Of a stretch of 64,000 nucleotides of DNA, positions 43,556 to 52,960 are shown piece after piece; the stretch's first letter is position 1; each line of letters starts with the position of its first letter. Below the pieces are notes generated by a model. It searched no databases and had not been told where the DNA came from. It worked only from the letters and a program-made list of their open reading frames with translations. The stretch lies in NCBI RefSeq assembly GCF_038443675.1, contig NZ_CP151762.1:1798001-1862000 (forward strand), read 5' to 3'. The translations under genes and the position numbers were made by a program. The stretch is from Yoonia sp. G8-12. GTDB lineage: Bacteria > Pseudomonadota > Alphaproteobacteria > Rhodobacterales > Rhodobacteraceae.

Positions 43556-45318
43556 ATGAGCATACCCCAAGATAAACCCGCATTCCTGAATGTTTCAGCC
43601 TCTGCCACGGGCCGCCGCTGGGTTGGCCCCACCGTGGAAGAGGATCGGCTGTCAGAAGCAATGGCGCAAGAATCCGGCCTGCCCGCGCCGCTCTGCCGCG
43701 TTCTGGTGCGGCGCGGTGTAGCTGTGCAAGACGCACCCGGCTTTCTGTCCCCCACCCTGCGCGATTTGCTGCCAGACCCCCGCGTGCTCAAAGACATGGA
43801 CGCCGCCACAACACGTTTTTTGCAGGCGGTGGACAGAAACGAACGTATCGCGATCTTCGCTGACTATGACGTGGACGGCGGGACCTCGGCCGCGCTGCTG
43901 ATCTGCTGGCTGCGCGATATGGGACGGCAGGCCACACTTTATGTGCCCGACCGGATTGACGAAGGGTACGGCCCCAATGACGAAGCCATGGCCGCCCTCG
44001 CCCGCGACCACGATCTGATCATCTGCGTGGATTGCGGCACGCTTTCCCACGGTCCGATTGCAGCAGCCAATGGCGCTGATGTGATCGTGCTTGATCACCA
44101 TTTGGGGGGCGAAACCCTGCCGCCCGCCGTGGCTGTCGTGAACCCCAACCGGCAGGACGAAAGAGGCGATCTGGCCCACCTATGCGCCGCAGCTGTCGTG
44201 TTCCTGATGCTGGTTGATGCCAACCGCAAAGTCCGCGAGGCGGGGCACAAAGGGCCCGACCTGATGGCGATGCTGGATCTTGTGGGTCTGGCGACCGTGG
44301 CCGATGTGGCCCCACTGATTGGCGTGAACCGCGCCTTTGTGCGCCAAGGGCTGACAGTGATGGCGCGGCGCAACCGAATCGGGCTGACCGCGCTTGCGGA
44401 TGTGGCCGGATTGGACCAGGCACCAAACAGCTATCATCTGGGGTTCCTGCTGGGCCCGCGCGTGAATGCAGGCGGGCGGATCGGCAAAGCAGACCTCGGC
44501 GCGCGGCTCTTGGCCTGTGACAACCGCCATGAAGCCGAATCAATGGCTGCCAAACTGGATGAATTGAACACAGAGCGGCGCGAGGTCGAAGCGCAGGTGC
44601 GTGATATGGCGCTGGAGCAAGCCACCGCACGCGGGCTGGACGGGCCACTGGTCTGGGCGGCCGGCGAAGGCTGGCACCCCGGTGTTGTGGGCATTGTCGC
44701 CGCACGTCTGAAAGAGGCCACCAACCGGCCCGCCGTGGTCATCGGGCTGGACGGGGACGAAGGCAAAGGCTCGGGGCGCTCTGTCTCGGGGATTGATCTG
44801 GGGGCCGCGATCCAGCGGACGGCACAAGAGGGGCTGTTGATCAAAGGCGGCGGGCATAAAATGGCGGCGGGCCTGACCGTGGCACGTGACAAACTTGAGG
44901 AAGCCATGGGGCGGCTCGGCGAACTCTTGGCCAAACAAGGGGCCGCAGACATTGGCCCAGCAGATTTGACAATCAGCGGTATCCTGATGCCCGGTGCCGC
45001 CACCGTTGATTTGATCAACCAGATCGAAGACGCAGGCCCCTTCGGCGCGGGGGCCCCCGCCCCGCGTTTTGCGTTCCCCGATTGTCAGATCCACTTTGCC
45101 AAGCAGGTCGGCGCGAACCACCTGAAAATCAGCTTTGGCGATGGTTTGGGGGGCGTATTGAGGGAATCAGCTTTGGTGCGATGGACGGACCTCTGGGGCC
45201 GATGCTGGTCAATCACAACGGCGCGCGGTTCCATCTGGCAGGGCGGCTGGAAATCAATAGCTGGCAAGGCAGGCAGTCCGTCCAATTACGCCTCGAAGAC
45301 GCCGCACCCGCCCACTGA
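43556..45318 (+). pseudogene. recJ: single-stranded-DNA exonuclease RecJ, C-terminal -1 frameshift
   Basis: The DHH-family nuclease has DYDVDGGTSAALL (metal site) and VLDHHLGG, plus the DHHA1 motif GGGHKMAAG. After the six-G run at 45148-45153 the conserved C-terminal OB region (RIEGISFGAMDGPLG...) continues in the -1 frame to 45318. One extra G gives about 587 residues, near family length. As written, the last ~55 residues are replaced and the frame runs on through the downstream tRNA. RecJ degrades 5' ends in RecF recombination and mismatch repair. A missing base in the sequence is the simplest explanation. Confidence 0.87.
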
Positions 45319-45392
45319 AAATAGCCTGCAAAAAACGAAAAAAGCCTCTTGCGCGCCCCGCGTGGTTTCCCTAAAAGCGCCACACCAACTGC

Positions 45393-45467
45393 GGTCCCTT
45401 CGTCTATCGGTTAGGACGCCAGGTTTTCAACCTGGAAAGAGGGGTTCGATTCCCCTAGGGACTGCCA
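45393..45467 (+). tRNA. tRNA-Glu (anticodon TTC)
   Basis: The 75-base cloverleaf has acceptor GGTCCCT/AGGGACT, D arm GTCT/GGAC, anticodon arm CCAGG-TTTTCAA-CCTGG (TTC), T arm AGGGG-TTCGATT-CCCCT, discriminator G and encoded CCA. It is located 74 bases after recJ. Confidence 0.96.
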
Positions 45468-45767
45468 TTGGTTTTTCCGCATAATGTCCAGAGAATTGCG
45501 TTTGGGTCGGTTGCCCGAGGGACACGCCGTAAAATTACATGCACGCGCCTGCTTGGACCAAGATCCATTAGCGCTGCCCTCCTCACCCCAGCTATGCACG
45601 ATGTCGAATGCAACGGCGGATTCTGACCGATCCCAGCACCGTCAAAGCGTCTTTGCGCAAAAAGCTTGATCTGCCCAAGAGGACGCGTCTACCTTTGACC
45701 CGAAGCGTTGAACGCGGAAAATTCAGGCCTCTGGCCTGTAAGAGCCAACCCTTGAGGGGGTAAGACC
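45468..45767. other. 300-base intergenic region after tRNA-Glu
   Basis: It contains a 61-codon open frame (45484-45669) without a ribosome-binding site or recognisable sequence, judged non-coding. The last part should hold the promoter and GAGGGGG ribosome-binding site of the downstream oxygenase-like gene. Confidence 0.4.
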
Positions 45768-46562
45768 ATGGACACAGACGTTACGCTAAGCGCGCATATC
45801 GCGGACCATATGGCAAAGACGATCAAGGACACGGCTGTCGACAACACCCCCTGCCAACATGCCATGCCGACAGGTTTGTTTCCCGACGACGTGTATGAAC
45901 GCCTGCTCAAAAACATTCCCGCTCGCGACGCATTTCGCCCAATGAGCATGGAGCTTTTCCATGATGAGAACGGCGTATCGACCCGTGATCTGATCGAATT
46001 GCCGGAAATCGGTGTCGCGCGGATTAGCAAAGATCTGCAAAGCCTCTGGTGGGCGGTGGGCACTGCGATCATGTCCCAAAAGGTCAAATCAGCTGTGTTT
46101 GAGGCGCTCGCGGAAGATCTGGCACCTGTGTTGAACGTCACTGAATCGCAGGTCAACGACCAAGAGGTCTTTGTGAGTACGGCGCTGCGTTTCGAGACAG
46201 AGTCCTATCACATGCCACCACATTTCGATGATTTGCCGCGCATCGCAACCATGTTGATCTACCTGCCTGAGGATGACAGCCTCGATGGTCTGGGCACCTC
46301 GCTTTACGACTATGCGCCAAAATGGCAAAGGCCGTTTCGCGCGGCCCACCGTGAACTGCGGCGGGCGCCGTTCCTGCCAAATAGCGGCATTTATTTTTCG
46401 GGAAATGAACGCAAAAAGCGCCCTGGCTGGCACGGTTTTGAACGCGCGAACACGGCAACTCTTGGGGAAGCGCCCCGGGTCAGTTTACTGACAACCTGGT
46501 ACACCGGAAACCAGGCGATGCACGCCGACAGCCCGGACATCCTGCCGGTTTCGCGCGCGTAA
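45768..46562 (+). CDS. 2-oxoglutarate/Fe(II)-dependent oxygenase-like protein
   Basis: The 264-residue cytosolic protein shows the iron-binding set of this superfamily: HFD at 152-154 (PPHFDDLPRIATMLIYLPED), a distal histidine at 222 (GWHGFE), and an arginine about 16 residues later (APRVSLLTTW) suited to bind 2-oxoglutarate. GAGGGG lies about 10 bases before the ATG. Related proteins hydroxylate proline or other small or peptide substrates; the substrate here is unknown. It stands alone between the tRNA and gloA. Confidence 0.75.
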   Translation: MDTDVTLSAHIADHMAKTIKDTAVDNTPCQHAMPTGLFPDDVYERLLKNIPARDAFRPMSMELFHDENGVSTRDLIELPEIGVARISKDLQSLWWAVGTAIMSQKVKSAVFEALAEDLAPVLNVTESQVNDQEVFVSTALRFETESYHMPPHFDDLPRIATMLIYLPEDDSLDGLGTSLYDYAPKWQRPFRAAHRELRRAPFLPNSGIYFSGNERKKRPGWHGFERANTATLGEAPRVSLLTTWYTGNQAMHADSPDILPVSRA

Positions 46563-46704
46563 CCGCCTGTCGCGAACGCTGACAAGAATAGGCGTGGCGT
46601 CATGCAATGGCCGCTCTGGCGGCTGATCAAAATAGCGTATCGGGCATTTACTGTGGCGCGCGAAACACTAGGCTCTTGGGGATATCACCGAAATGGAGAA
46701 CCCG

Positions 46705-47133
46705 ATGTCCTTGAAATACCTGCACACGATGGTCCGCGTCAAAGATCTTGAGAAATCAATCGCCTTTTACGAATTGCTCGGCCTGAAAGAAACACGCCGC
46801 ATGGAGAGTGAAAGCGGGCGCTTCACCCTGCTTTTCATGGCCCCTCCCGGACAAGAGGAATGCCCGGTTGAGCTGACCTACAACTGGGACGGCGATGATG
46901 GTTTGCCATCGGACAGCCGTCACTTTGGCCATTTGGCCTACCGTGTGTCCAACATTTATGAGGTCTGCCAGCACTTGATGGACAATGGCGTGACGATCAA
47001 CCGCCCGCCCCGCGACGGGCATATGGCCTTTGTCCGCTCGCCCGACAACATCTCGATCGAGCTTTTGCAGGAAGGCGATAACCTGCCCCCGTCCGAGCCT
47101 TGGGCAAGCATGGAAAACACGGGCCATTGGTAA
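46705..47133 (+). CDS. gloA: lactoylglutathione lyase (glyoxalase I), VOC superfamily
   Basis: The 142-residue enzyme converts the hemithioacetal of methylglyoxal and glutathione to lactoylglutathione. The family sequence is clear: YLHTMVRVKDLEKSIAFYELLG, PVELTYNWD, GHLAYRV and the metal glutamate in SIELLQ. ATG 46705 has GGAGA upstream; 46693 is an alternative. The stop overlaps the start of the first DUF1194 gene, so the secreted proteins downstream may share its transcript. Confidence 0.92.
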   Translation: MSLKYLHTMVRVKDLEKSIAFYELLGLKETRRMESESGRFTLLFMAPPGQEECPVELTYNWDGDDGLPSDSRHFGHLAYRVSNIYEVCQHLMDNGVTINRPPRDGHMAFVRSPDNISIELLQEGDNLPPSEPWASMENTGHW

Positions 47134-47819
47134 AATCTGGCCTTCTGTTCGGCCTTTGCATGGCGGCAGCCCCGGTCGAGGCCTGCCGCCTTGCACTTGT
47201 CCTCGCGCTTGATGTGTCTTCCTCGGTTGATCAAGCCGAAGACCGTCTTCAGCGCGGCGGCCTAGCGGCGGCCCTGCTTGCGCCCGAAGTGCAAGAGGCG
47301 TTCCTTGCCAGCCCAGACCCCGTCGCGCTGCAAATCTTTGAGTGGAGCGGCAAGTACAACCAGACCGACCTGTTGAACTGGACGCTGATCCGCTCGCCCG
47401 CTGACCTGCTCTTGGCGGCAGAAGCATTGACCAACAGCACCCGCAGCGTGAGCGATATGCCTACGGCGATGGGTTACGCGCTGGGGTATGCATCAATCAA
47501 GCTGCGCACCGCACCGCCCTGCCTTTTCCAAACCATCGACATGGCGGGCGATGGCGCGAACAACGATGGATTTGGGCCCTCCAGCGCGTATATGGCCTAT
47601 CCCTTTGACGGGGTCACTGTGAACGGTTTGGCCATCGCCGCGCCTGACAATGCCGCACGCGATTATTATCTGGCCGAAGTGGTCCATGGTCCAAATGCTT
47701 TTCTTGAGGTCGCCTATGGCTTTACAGATTTCGAAGACGCCATGCGCCGCAAACTGGTGCGCGAACTCTCTTCCCAGATCATCGGACGCGCACAGGCACG
47801 CGAGGGGGCCGAGGGATGA
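47127..47819 (+). CDS. secreted DUF1194 von Willebrand-type protein, copy 1
   Basis: From a probable TTG at 47127 (TTGGTAA overlap with the gloA stop) the 230-residue product has a signal peptide ending near VEA-C. It has the MIDAS-like motif DVSSSVD shortly after and DMAGDGANND, both typical of the DUF1194 family of vWA-like proteins. The start codon is uncertain; ATG 47160 would leave a very short signal. The metal site is intact. The function is unknown; vWA folds usually mediate protein contact. Confidence 0.8.
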   Translation: MVKSGLLFGLCMAAAPVEACRLALVLALDVSSSVDQAEDRLQRGGLAAALLAPEVQEAFLASPDPVALQIFEWSGKYNQTDLLNWTLIRSPADLLLAAEALTNSTRSVSDMPTAMGYALGYASIKLRTAPPCLFQTIDMAGDGANNDGFGPSSAYMAYPFDGVTVNGLAIAAPDNAARDYYLAEVVHGPNAFLEVAYGFTDFEDAMRRKLVRELSSQIIGRAQAREGAEG

Positions 47820-48541
47820 TGCGGGTCTGCCTGTTTCTGATGCTCTTGCCCGGCATCACACAGGCGGCCTGCAGACAAGCATTATCTCTGGGTCTGGATG
47901 TCTCAAGCTCGGTTGACCAATCCGAATATCAACTGCAACTGCAAGGGGTGATCACCGCCCTGAACGCGCCCGTGGTTATGGATATCTTGTTCCTGCAACC
48001 AGATGCACCCGTCCGCCTGCATGTGTTTGAATGGAGCGGACCGGTTAATCAAACGGTCATCGTGCCGTGGACGACGATCAACACGCCTGCGGACATCGCC
48101 GCCGTCAGCGCGCGCTTGCGGGCACATACACGCGGGGTTCCCGCGCCAACCACTGCAGTTGGGTCAGCATTGCTCGCGGGGTTTTCGTATCTTGAGGATC
48201 ACGCAGATTGCTGGATACGCACGCTTGATCTTTCAGGGGACGGGGAAACCAATACCGGGCCATTGCCCGAAGACATCCCCGATGATGTGACCCCCATAGG
48301 TGTCACGGTAAACGGGCTTGTTGTTGGCTCGGGCAACTTCTTTGGCGATCAGGTCAGCCGCACAGCACTGGCCGATCTGGAGGACTATTACCGCGAAAAC
48401 GTCATTCGCGGGCCTGTTGCCTTTGTTGAAGTCGCCCAAAACTTTGATGATTACGCCGTTGCGATGGAGCGCAAGCTTTTGCGCGAACTGTCCGCCCTGA
48501 CAGTGGGGCAGATGAACACCCTGCAAGGAACAGACGGATGA
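47816..48541 (+). CDS. secreted DUF1194 von Willebrand-type protein, copy 2
   Basis: The 241-residue paralogue of its neighbours has signal peptide MMRVCLFLMLLPGITQA, mature start ACRQALSLGLDVSSSVDQSEYQLQLQG, the second motif DLSGDGETNTG, and the common C-terminal FVEVAQNFDDYAVAMERKLLRELSALTVG. It has an intact DVSSS metal site. It overlaps copies 1 and 3 by 4 bases each (ATGA), so the three are translated as one operon. Confidence 0.87.
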   Translation: MMRVCLFLMLLPGITQAACRQALSLGLDVSSSVDQSEYQLQLQGVITALNAPVVMDILFLQPDAPVRLHVFEWSGPVNQTVIVPWTTINTPADIAAVSARLRAHTRGVPAPTTAVGSALLAGFSYLEDHADCWIRTLDLSGDGETNTGPLPEDIPDDVTPIGVTVNGLVVGSGNFFGDQVSRTALADLEDYYRENVIRGPVAFVEVAQNFDDYAVAMERKLLRELSALTVGQMNTLQGTDG

Positions 48542-49242
48542 TCCGCTTTGTCCTTCTCTTTCTGGCGCTGCCCGGCCTCGCCGAGGCCGCCTGCCGGCAG
48601 GCGTTGGCCTTGGGGCTTGATGTCTAGGGTTCAGTCGATGCGGTTGAATACAGATTGCAGCTTGATGGTCTGGCCAGCGCGCTGAATAGCGAAGCGGTGC
48701 GCAAGGTGCTTTTCGATGGCCCTGACGCCCCGATTGAGGTGCTGGTCTATGAATGGAGCGGCCCGGGTGATCAAACCGTGATCGTGCCGTGGACGGCGCT
48801 TGCGACACCGGATGATTTGATCGGCGTTACGCTGGCCTTGCGCAGCCATCCCCGCAGCGCCGCCGCCCCGACGACAGCGATTGGCGCGGCTATGCTGGCG
48901 GGGTTTGCCTTTCTTGAACAGCGTCCCGCATGCTGGAAGCAGACTTTGGATCTGTCGGGTGACGGACAATCCAACGCGGGGCTGCGCCCACAGGATATCG
49001 GCGAAGCCCGCACCCGGGCGGGCGCAATGGTCAACGGGCTTGTTATCGGATCCGGTGATGATGGGGCGGCTGCCGGAATCAATGCCTTATCATCCTACTA
49101 TCAAAGCTACGTCATTCGCGGGCTCGACGCCTTTGTCGAAGTGGCACTGGGGTTCGAAGACTACGCCGCCGCCATGGAACGCAAACTGTTGCGCGAACTT
49201 ACCAGCCTTGTCATGGGCGCTGTCACCCCTGAAGAATTCTGA
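48538..49242 (+). pseudogene. secreted DUF1194 von Willebrand-type protein, copy 3, with amber stop at the metal site
   Basis: The frame from ATG 48538 encodes signal peptide MIRFVLLFLALPGLAEA and the mature start ACRQALALGLDV. Codon 30 is then TAG (48625-48627), where copies 1 and 2 have the first serine of DVSSS; the next serine is glycine here. The frame is otherwise open and well conserved to 49242 (about 234 codons). It is either a recent pseudogene, a sequence error, or a readthrough case. The loss of two motif residues favours decay. Confidence 0.78.
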
Positions 49243-49273
49243 CAGACTATGAAAGCGCCGCTACAAACGGTGA

Positions 49274-49302
49274 CGGGTCGCCACCTGAAAGGTGACGACC
49301 CG
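49274..49302. terminator. hairpin between the DUF1194 genes and the MarR-type gene
   Basis: CGGGTCGCCACCT (49274-49286) and AGGTGACGACCCG (49290-49302) pair with one mismatch on the plus strand (a G-U on the minus strand) and a GAA loop. It sits between convergent genes and probably ends one or both transcripts. There is no clear T run. Confidence 0.5.
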
Positions 49303-49408
49303 CAAAAAACCAATATCCTCGTCAACTACACCTCTGAAACCTACACCGCCGGTATAAAAAGCGTATCGGGACTGTGCGAACAAAGACGTTTTGCCGCAAC
49401 AATCGCCA

Positions 49409-49930
49409 TCAATAGATATAGCGGATCTGCTCGGTCCAATACCGTTCAACCCGGCGCAATGCTGTGGTGATATCTTCGACACCTTCTTGGTCCAGCACAT
49501 TGCGATCCATCAAACCCTCAGAATGGGTGCGGAATAATCGCGACACCAAGATATGCACGCCGCGCCCTTTTTCCGTCAACCGGACGCGGACAGAACGGCG
49601 GTCAATCTCGCTACGTTCGTGGTGCATATAGCCCGACTCAACCAGTTTCTTGAGGTTATAGGACACGTTCGAACCCTGATAGTAGCCGCGCGATTTCAGC
49701 TCGCCCGCCGTGACCTCATTGTCGCCGACATTGAACAACAACAAAGCCTGCACAGGATTGATTTCAAGCAAACCAACGCGTTCAAATTCGTCCTTGATCA
49801 CATCAAGCAACAAGCGATGCAGTCGCTCAACAAGGTTCAGCGCATCAAGGTAGGAATCCATGAACGCCGCACTGCGCGCACCCGGCAAATCGGTCTTTTC
49901 GCCGGTGTCCAAATCGGTGTGAATGCTCAT
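49409..49930 (-). CDS. MarR-family regulator, PetP/LdtR-like
   Basis: The 173-residue winged-helix protein has the MarR recognition region GELKSRGYYQGSNVSYNLKKLVESGYMHHERSEIDRRSVRVRLTEKG (about 76-122). The sequence resembles PetP of Rhodobacter and LdtR of related Alphaproteobacteria. PetP was linked to cytochrome c/bc1 gene expression and LdtR to cell-wall genes. The regulon here is unknown. It is monocistronic. Confidence 0.87.
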   Translation of the reverse strand: MSIHTDLDTGEKTDLPGARSAAFMDSYLDALNLVERLHRLLLDVIKDEFERVGLLEINPVQALLLFNVGDNEVTAGELKSRGYYQGSNVSYNLKKLVESGYMHHERSEIDRRSVRVRLTEKGRGVHILVSRLFRTHSEGLMDRNVLDQEGVEDITTALRRVERYWTEQIRYIY

Positions 49931-50008
49931 AATACTGTCGCTCCATTTGATCTCCGCAATTTGGGATAAAACGAAACAACCAATATTAGGTTAAGCGCCA
50001 AACGCTTT

Positions 50009-50281
50009 TTATGCGGGGCGGGTAACCCCTTCGGCACCCAGCGAAATCTGCGTCACTAGATCAAGGTATTCGGGCGGTGTCGGGATTTGCCCACCAACCC
50101 AGCCATAGATATCGTGGTCATTCTCGGACAAAAGCCGATCATAAAGCACCAGAGCATCGTCCGAAAAACCCTCCAGTTTGGCATCGGCAAACGCCTGCAG
50201 GATCAGATCCATCTCTTTGATCCCGCGCCGCATGGATCGCATCCGAAGGCGTTTGATCATGGTTTCGCGGGTCTCAGACAT
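50009..50281 (-). CDS. sdhE: succinate dehydrogenase flavinylation factor SdhE
   Basis: The 90-residue SdhE/SDH5-family protein assists covalent FAD attachment to SdhA. The signature RRGIKEMD (residues 18-25), in which the RGxxE motif contacts the flavoprotein, is present, with the later YDRLLSENDHDIYGWV. It is not next to sdh genes here. It overlaps the XRE regulator gene by 8 bases. Confidence 0.93.
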   Translation of the reverse strand: MSETRETMIKRLRMRSMRRGIKEMDLILQAFADAKLEGFSDDALVLYDRLLSENDHDIYGWVGGQIPTPPEYLDLVTQISLGAEGVTRPA

Positions 50282-50669
50282 CTTGATCCTTCAAAGCTTT
50301 GCGCAGGCGTTTTTCCAACCGCCCCAATTTTTCACCCGTTTGCAGCATCTGCCCCCGCAAAACACGCATTTCCGCCAACATCTCAACCAGATCACTGGTC
50401 AGCGCCGTCTCGGCGTCAGGGGCATCGGGGCCTTCGCCCTCACCGGTCAAAAGCCAGCTCATCGACACGCCCAGCACGCCAGACACCATCTGTAACCGGT
50501 TCGCGCGGGGTTCTTTGAGGTCATTTTCCCACGCCGAAATCGTGCTGGGTTTCACCCCCAGCTTTTCCGCCAAGGTCTGCTGGCTCAGGCCCGCGGCCTC
50601 GCGTGCACCAGCCAAACGATCACCAAAAGTCGCTGTCTCTGCACTGAACCAGTCTTGATCATCCGCCAT
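50274..50669 (-). CDS. XRE-family transcriptional regulator
   Basis: ATG 50669 follows AAGGAG by 7 bases (a TTG at 50684 would read through that site). The 131-residue protein has a phage-type helix-turn-helix (FGDRLAGAREAAGLSQQTLAEKLGVKPSTISAWENDLKEPRANRL, about 15-59) and a C-terminal coiled coil (MLAEMRVLRGQMLQTGEKLGRLEKRLRKALK). It overlaps sdhE. Its target is unknown; the aminotransferase gene diverges from it and could be controlled by it. Confidence 0.88.
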   Translation of the reverse strand: MADDQDWFSAETATFGDRLAGAREAAGLSQQTLAEKLGVKPSTISAWENDLKEPRANRLQMVSGVLGVSMSWLLTGEGEGPDAPDAETALTSDLVEMLAEMRVLRGQMLQTGEKLGRLEKRLRKALKDQDV

Positions 50670-50751
50670 TGTCCGCTCCTTCAATCACTTGCCATCGCAC
50701 GTCTATGCGTCCTATGTCACAGACAGGGCCTTTTTACCACCGGATCATCAG

Positions 50752-51954
50752 ATGACATTTCTTTCTGCGACACTGTCTCGCGTCAAACCGTCTCCTACTA
50801 TTGCCGTCACCACCAAAGCGGCCGAACTCAAGGCCGCTGGCCGCGATGTGATCGGCCTTGGCGCAGGCGAGCCAGACTTTGACACACCACAAAACATCAA
50901 AGACGCCGCCGTTGCGGCCATTGCTGCGGGCAAGACAAAATACACCGCCGTCGATGGCATACCCGAGCTGAAAGAAGCGATTTGCGCCAAGTTCAAGCGC
51001 GACAATGATCTGGCCTATGATCCTGCTCAGGTGACCGTCGGAACAGGCGGCAAGCAGGTGCTTTATAACGCCTTCATGGCAACCCTGAACCCCGGTGACG
51101 AGGTCATCATCCCCGCCCCCTACTGGGTCAGCTACCCCGACATGGTGCTTTTGGCGGGCGGCACTCCGGTCACGGTTGAGGCTTCGTTAGAGGCGAATTT
51201 CAAGATCACCGCAGACCAGCTTGAGGCGGCGATTACACCCAATACAAAATGGTTCCTGTTCAACTCACCCTCAAACCCCACAGGGGCGGGCTATAGCTGG
51301 TCAGAGTTGAAAGCCCTGACGGACGTCTTGCTGCGCCATCCGCATGTCTGGATCATGACCGATGATATGTACGAACATCTGGCCTACGGGAATTTCAAAT
51401 TCTGCACCCCTGCGCAGGTCGAACCGCTGCTTTATGACCGTACGTTGACGGTAAATGGCGTCTCCAAGGCCTACGCCATGACCGGCTGGCGGATCGGCTA
51501 TGCGGCAGGGCCAGAGGCGCTGATCAAAGCCATGCGCAAAGTGCAATCACAATCCACCTCGAACCCCTGTTCAGTCAGCCAATATGCCGCCGTAGAGGCC
51601 TTGAACGGGACGCAGGATTTTCTGGCCCCGAACAATACACTCTTTGAACGCCGCCGCGATCTTGTGGTGTCTATGCTCAACAAGGCACCGGGCATCGTCT
51701 GTCCGAAACCCGAAGGAGCGTTTTACGTCTATCCGTCCATCGCAGGCTGCATCGGCAAGACCTCGGCGGCAGGGACAGCAATCGACAATGACGAAACGTT
51801 CGCCACAGCGCTGCTGGAAGAAACCGGTGTCGCGGTCGTCTTTGGCGCGGCCTTCGGCCTCAGCCCGAATTTCCGCGTCAGCTATGCCACCTCTGACGCA
51901 GCACTCAAAGAGGCCTGCCAGCGGATCATTACCTTCTGCGAAGGACTGACATGA
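50752..51954 (+). CDS. aspartate aminotransferase, class Ib
   Basis: The 400-residue PLP enzyme has Lys239 in GVSKAYAMTGWRIGYAAGP and the substrate-binding Arg in FRVSYATS near the C-terminus; NSPSNPTGAGYSW is also conserved. It interconverts aspartate and oxaloacetate, and in many Alphaproteobacteria also acts on prephenate. ATG 50752 gives MTFLSATLSRVKPSPT, the common N-terminus. It overlaps the next gene by 4 bases. Confidence 0.93.
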   Translation: MTFLSATLSRVKPSPTIAVTTKAAELKAAGRDVIGLGAGEPDFDTPQNIKDAAVAAIAAGKTKYTAVDGIPELKEAICAKFKRDNDLAYDPAQVTVGTGGKQVLYNAFMATLNPGDEVIIPAPYWVSYPDMVLLAGGTPVTVEASLEANFKITADQLEAAITPNTKWFLFNSPSNPTGAGYSWSELKALTDVLLRHPHVWIMTDDMYEHLAYGNFKFCTPAQVEPLLYDRTLTVNGVSKAYAMTGWRIGYAAGPEALIKAMRKVQSQSTSNPCSVSQYAAVEALNGTQDFLAPNNTLFERRRDLVVSMLNKAPGIVCPKPEGAFYVYPSIAGCIGKTSAAGTAIDNDETFATALLEETGVAVVFGAAFGLSPNFRVSYATSDAALKEACQRIITFCEGLT

Positions 51955-52346
51955 CAGAGTTGCCCGAGCTTTACTTTCGCGTTCGCGAAAACGGCGCAGC
52001 GGTGTTTCGCATCAATACCGCGAACCGTGAGCGCCGGATCGAGATGGACCAGATTGCGGTCGTGAACACCAATCGCGGCGATTTCAAAGCACAAGGTGAC
52101 ACCGCGCTCACCCCCGCCGAAGAGCAGGTCATCGGCGATTGGCTTCAGGCGCGACTGAATGTGCTGGCCACACGGGACATGGACAATATCCACCGCGCCA
52201 TTGATCACCTGAACCTGACAGCGCAATGGGCGCAGGCCAAAGCAACGGATGCGCAGCTTGAACAGGTGACGGATGATCTGTTGATGGCGATGCATGATCT
52301 GCGCAGCGTGCTGGTACGCAAAAAGGCGGATCGCCTGCAAGACTAA
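51951..52346 (+). CDS. conserved hypothetical protein coupled to aspartate aminotransferase
   Basis: The 131-residue soluble protein has an N-terminal beta-rich part (LYFRVRENGAAVFRINTANRERRIEMDQIAVVNTNRGDFK) and a helical C-terminal half. No known motif was recognised. The 4-base overlap (ATGA) with the aminotransferase gene shows co-translation. Confidence 0.75.
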   Translation: MTELPELYFRVRENGAAVFRINTANRERRIEMDQIAVVNTNRGDFKAQGDTALTPAEEQVIGDWLQARLNVLATRDMDNIHRAIDHLNLTAQWAQAKATDAQLEQVTDDLLMAMHDLRSVLVRKKADRLQD

Positions 52347-52386
52347 GGGTGCAGCGGGCCACCAAAGGCGGCCCGCCACAGGGCAA

Positions 52387-52896
52387 TCAATTGCCCATCT
52401 GTTCCGCGTTGTGATCCATAGTCCCGTGGTTCATGCCACCGTGGGCGTTCATTGTGCGCGCTTGGACAGTGAACATCACGTCGATACGGCCTGCGTTCTC
52501 GAAAATGAGCGTTGCGGGCACTTGTTCATCTACCTCGAACGGATCGCCGCCAAGGCCCATGAACATCACATGAAATCCGCCAGGCTGAAGCGTGACGGTT
52601 TCACCGGCAGGAAGCATAAGCCCCTCTTCAAGATGGATCATGCGGGCCACATCGCCATCCATTTCGGTGGTGTGGACTTCGACGCGCGGGAAATCCGCCT
52701 CAACCGCCAAAAGCCGGTCTGCTGCGCTGCCGTTATTGGTGATGGTCATGAACCCACCCGCCGTTTGTGCGGTTTGCGCCGTTTCAAAGGCCATCGGGCT
52801 GTCGATGACCAGATCACCGATCATAAATTCCTCTGCAACCGCAGTTGTCGCAAAGACAGAGAGTGCAGCAATTGCTGCATAAGACATCATTTTCAT
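52387..52896 (-). CDS. periplasmic copper chaperone PCu(A)C
   Basis: The 169-residue exported protein has a signal peptide ending near VAEEF, then the PCu(A)C domain. The copper ligands H and M are in HTTEM and FHVMFMG. It also has a Met/His-rich tail (NAHGGMNHGTMDHNAEQMG) that may bind extra copper. Such proteins deliver Cu(I) to the CuA site of cytochrome oxidase. Confidence 0.9.
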   Translation of the reverse strand: MKMMSYAAIAALSVFATTAVAEEFMIGDLVIDSPMAFETAQTAQTAGGFMTITNNGSAADRLLAVEADFPRVEVHTTEMDGDVARMIHLEEGLMLPAGETVTLQPGGFHVMFMGLGGDPFEVDEQVPATLIFENAGRIDVMFTVQARTMNAHGGMNHGTMDHNAEQMGN

Positions 52897-52960
52897 TTTA
52901 GGGTCTCCAAGGCGCGGTCCCTTCGGGCCGCATGTGTTTGATCAATTCAGGTGGAAAGGA

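Noticed and set aside
48625..48627. TAG in DUF1194 copy 3 as a recoded (selenocysteine or pyrrolysine) codon
   Set aside because: It is TAG, not TGA, the paralogues have serine there, and pyrrolysine use is not expected in this group; decay or error is simpler.
49249..49470. 73-codon plus-strand frame after the DUF1194 genes
   Set aside because: It runs through a hairpin and into the 3' end of the MarR-type gene, has no ribosome-binding site and no recognisable motif.
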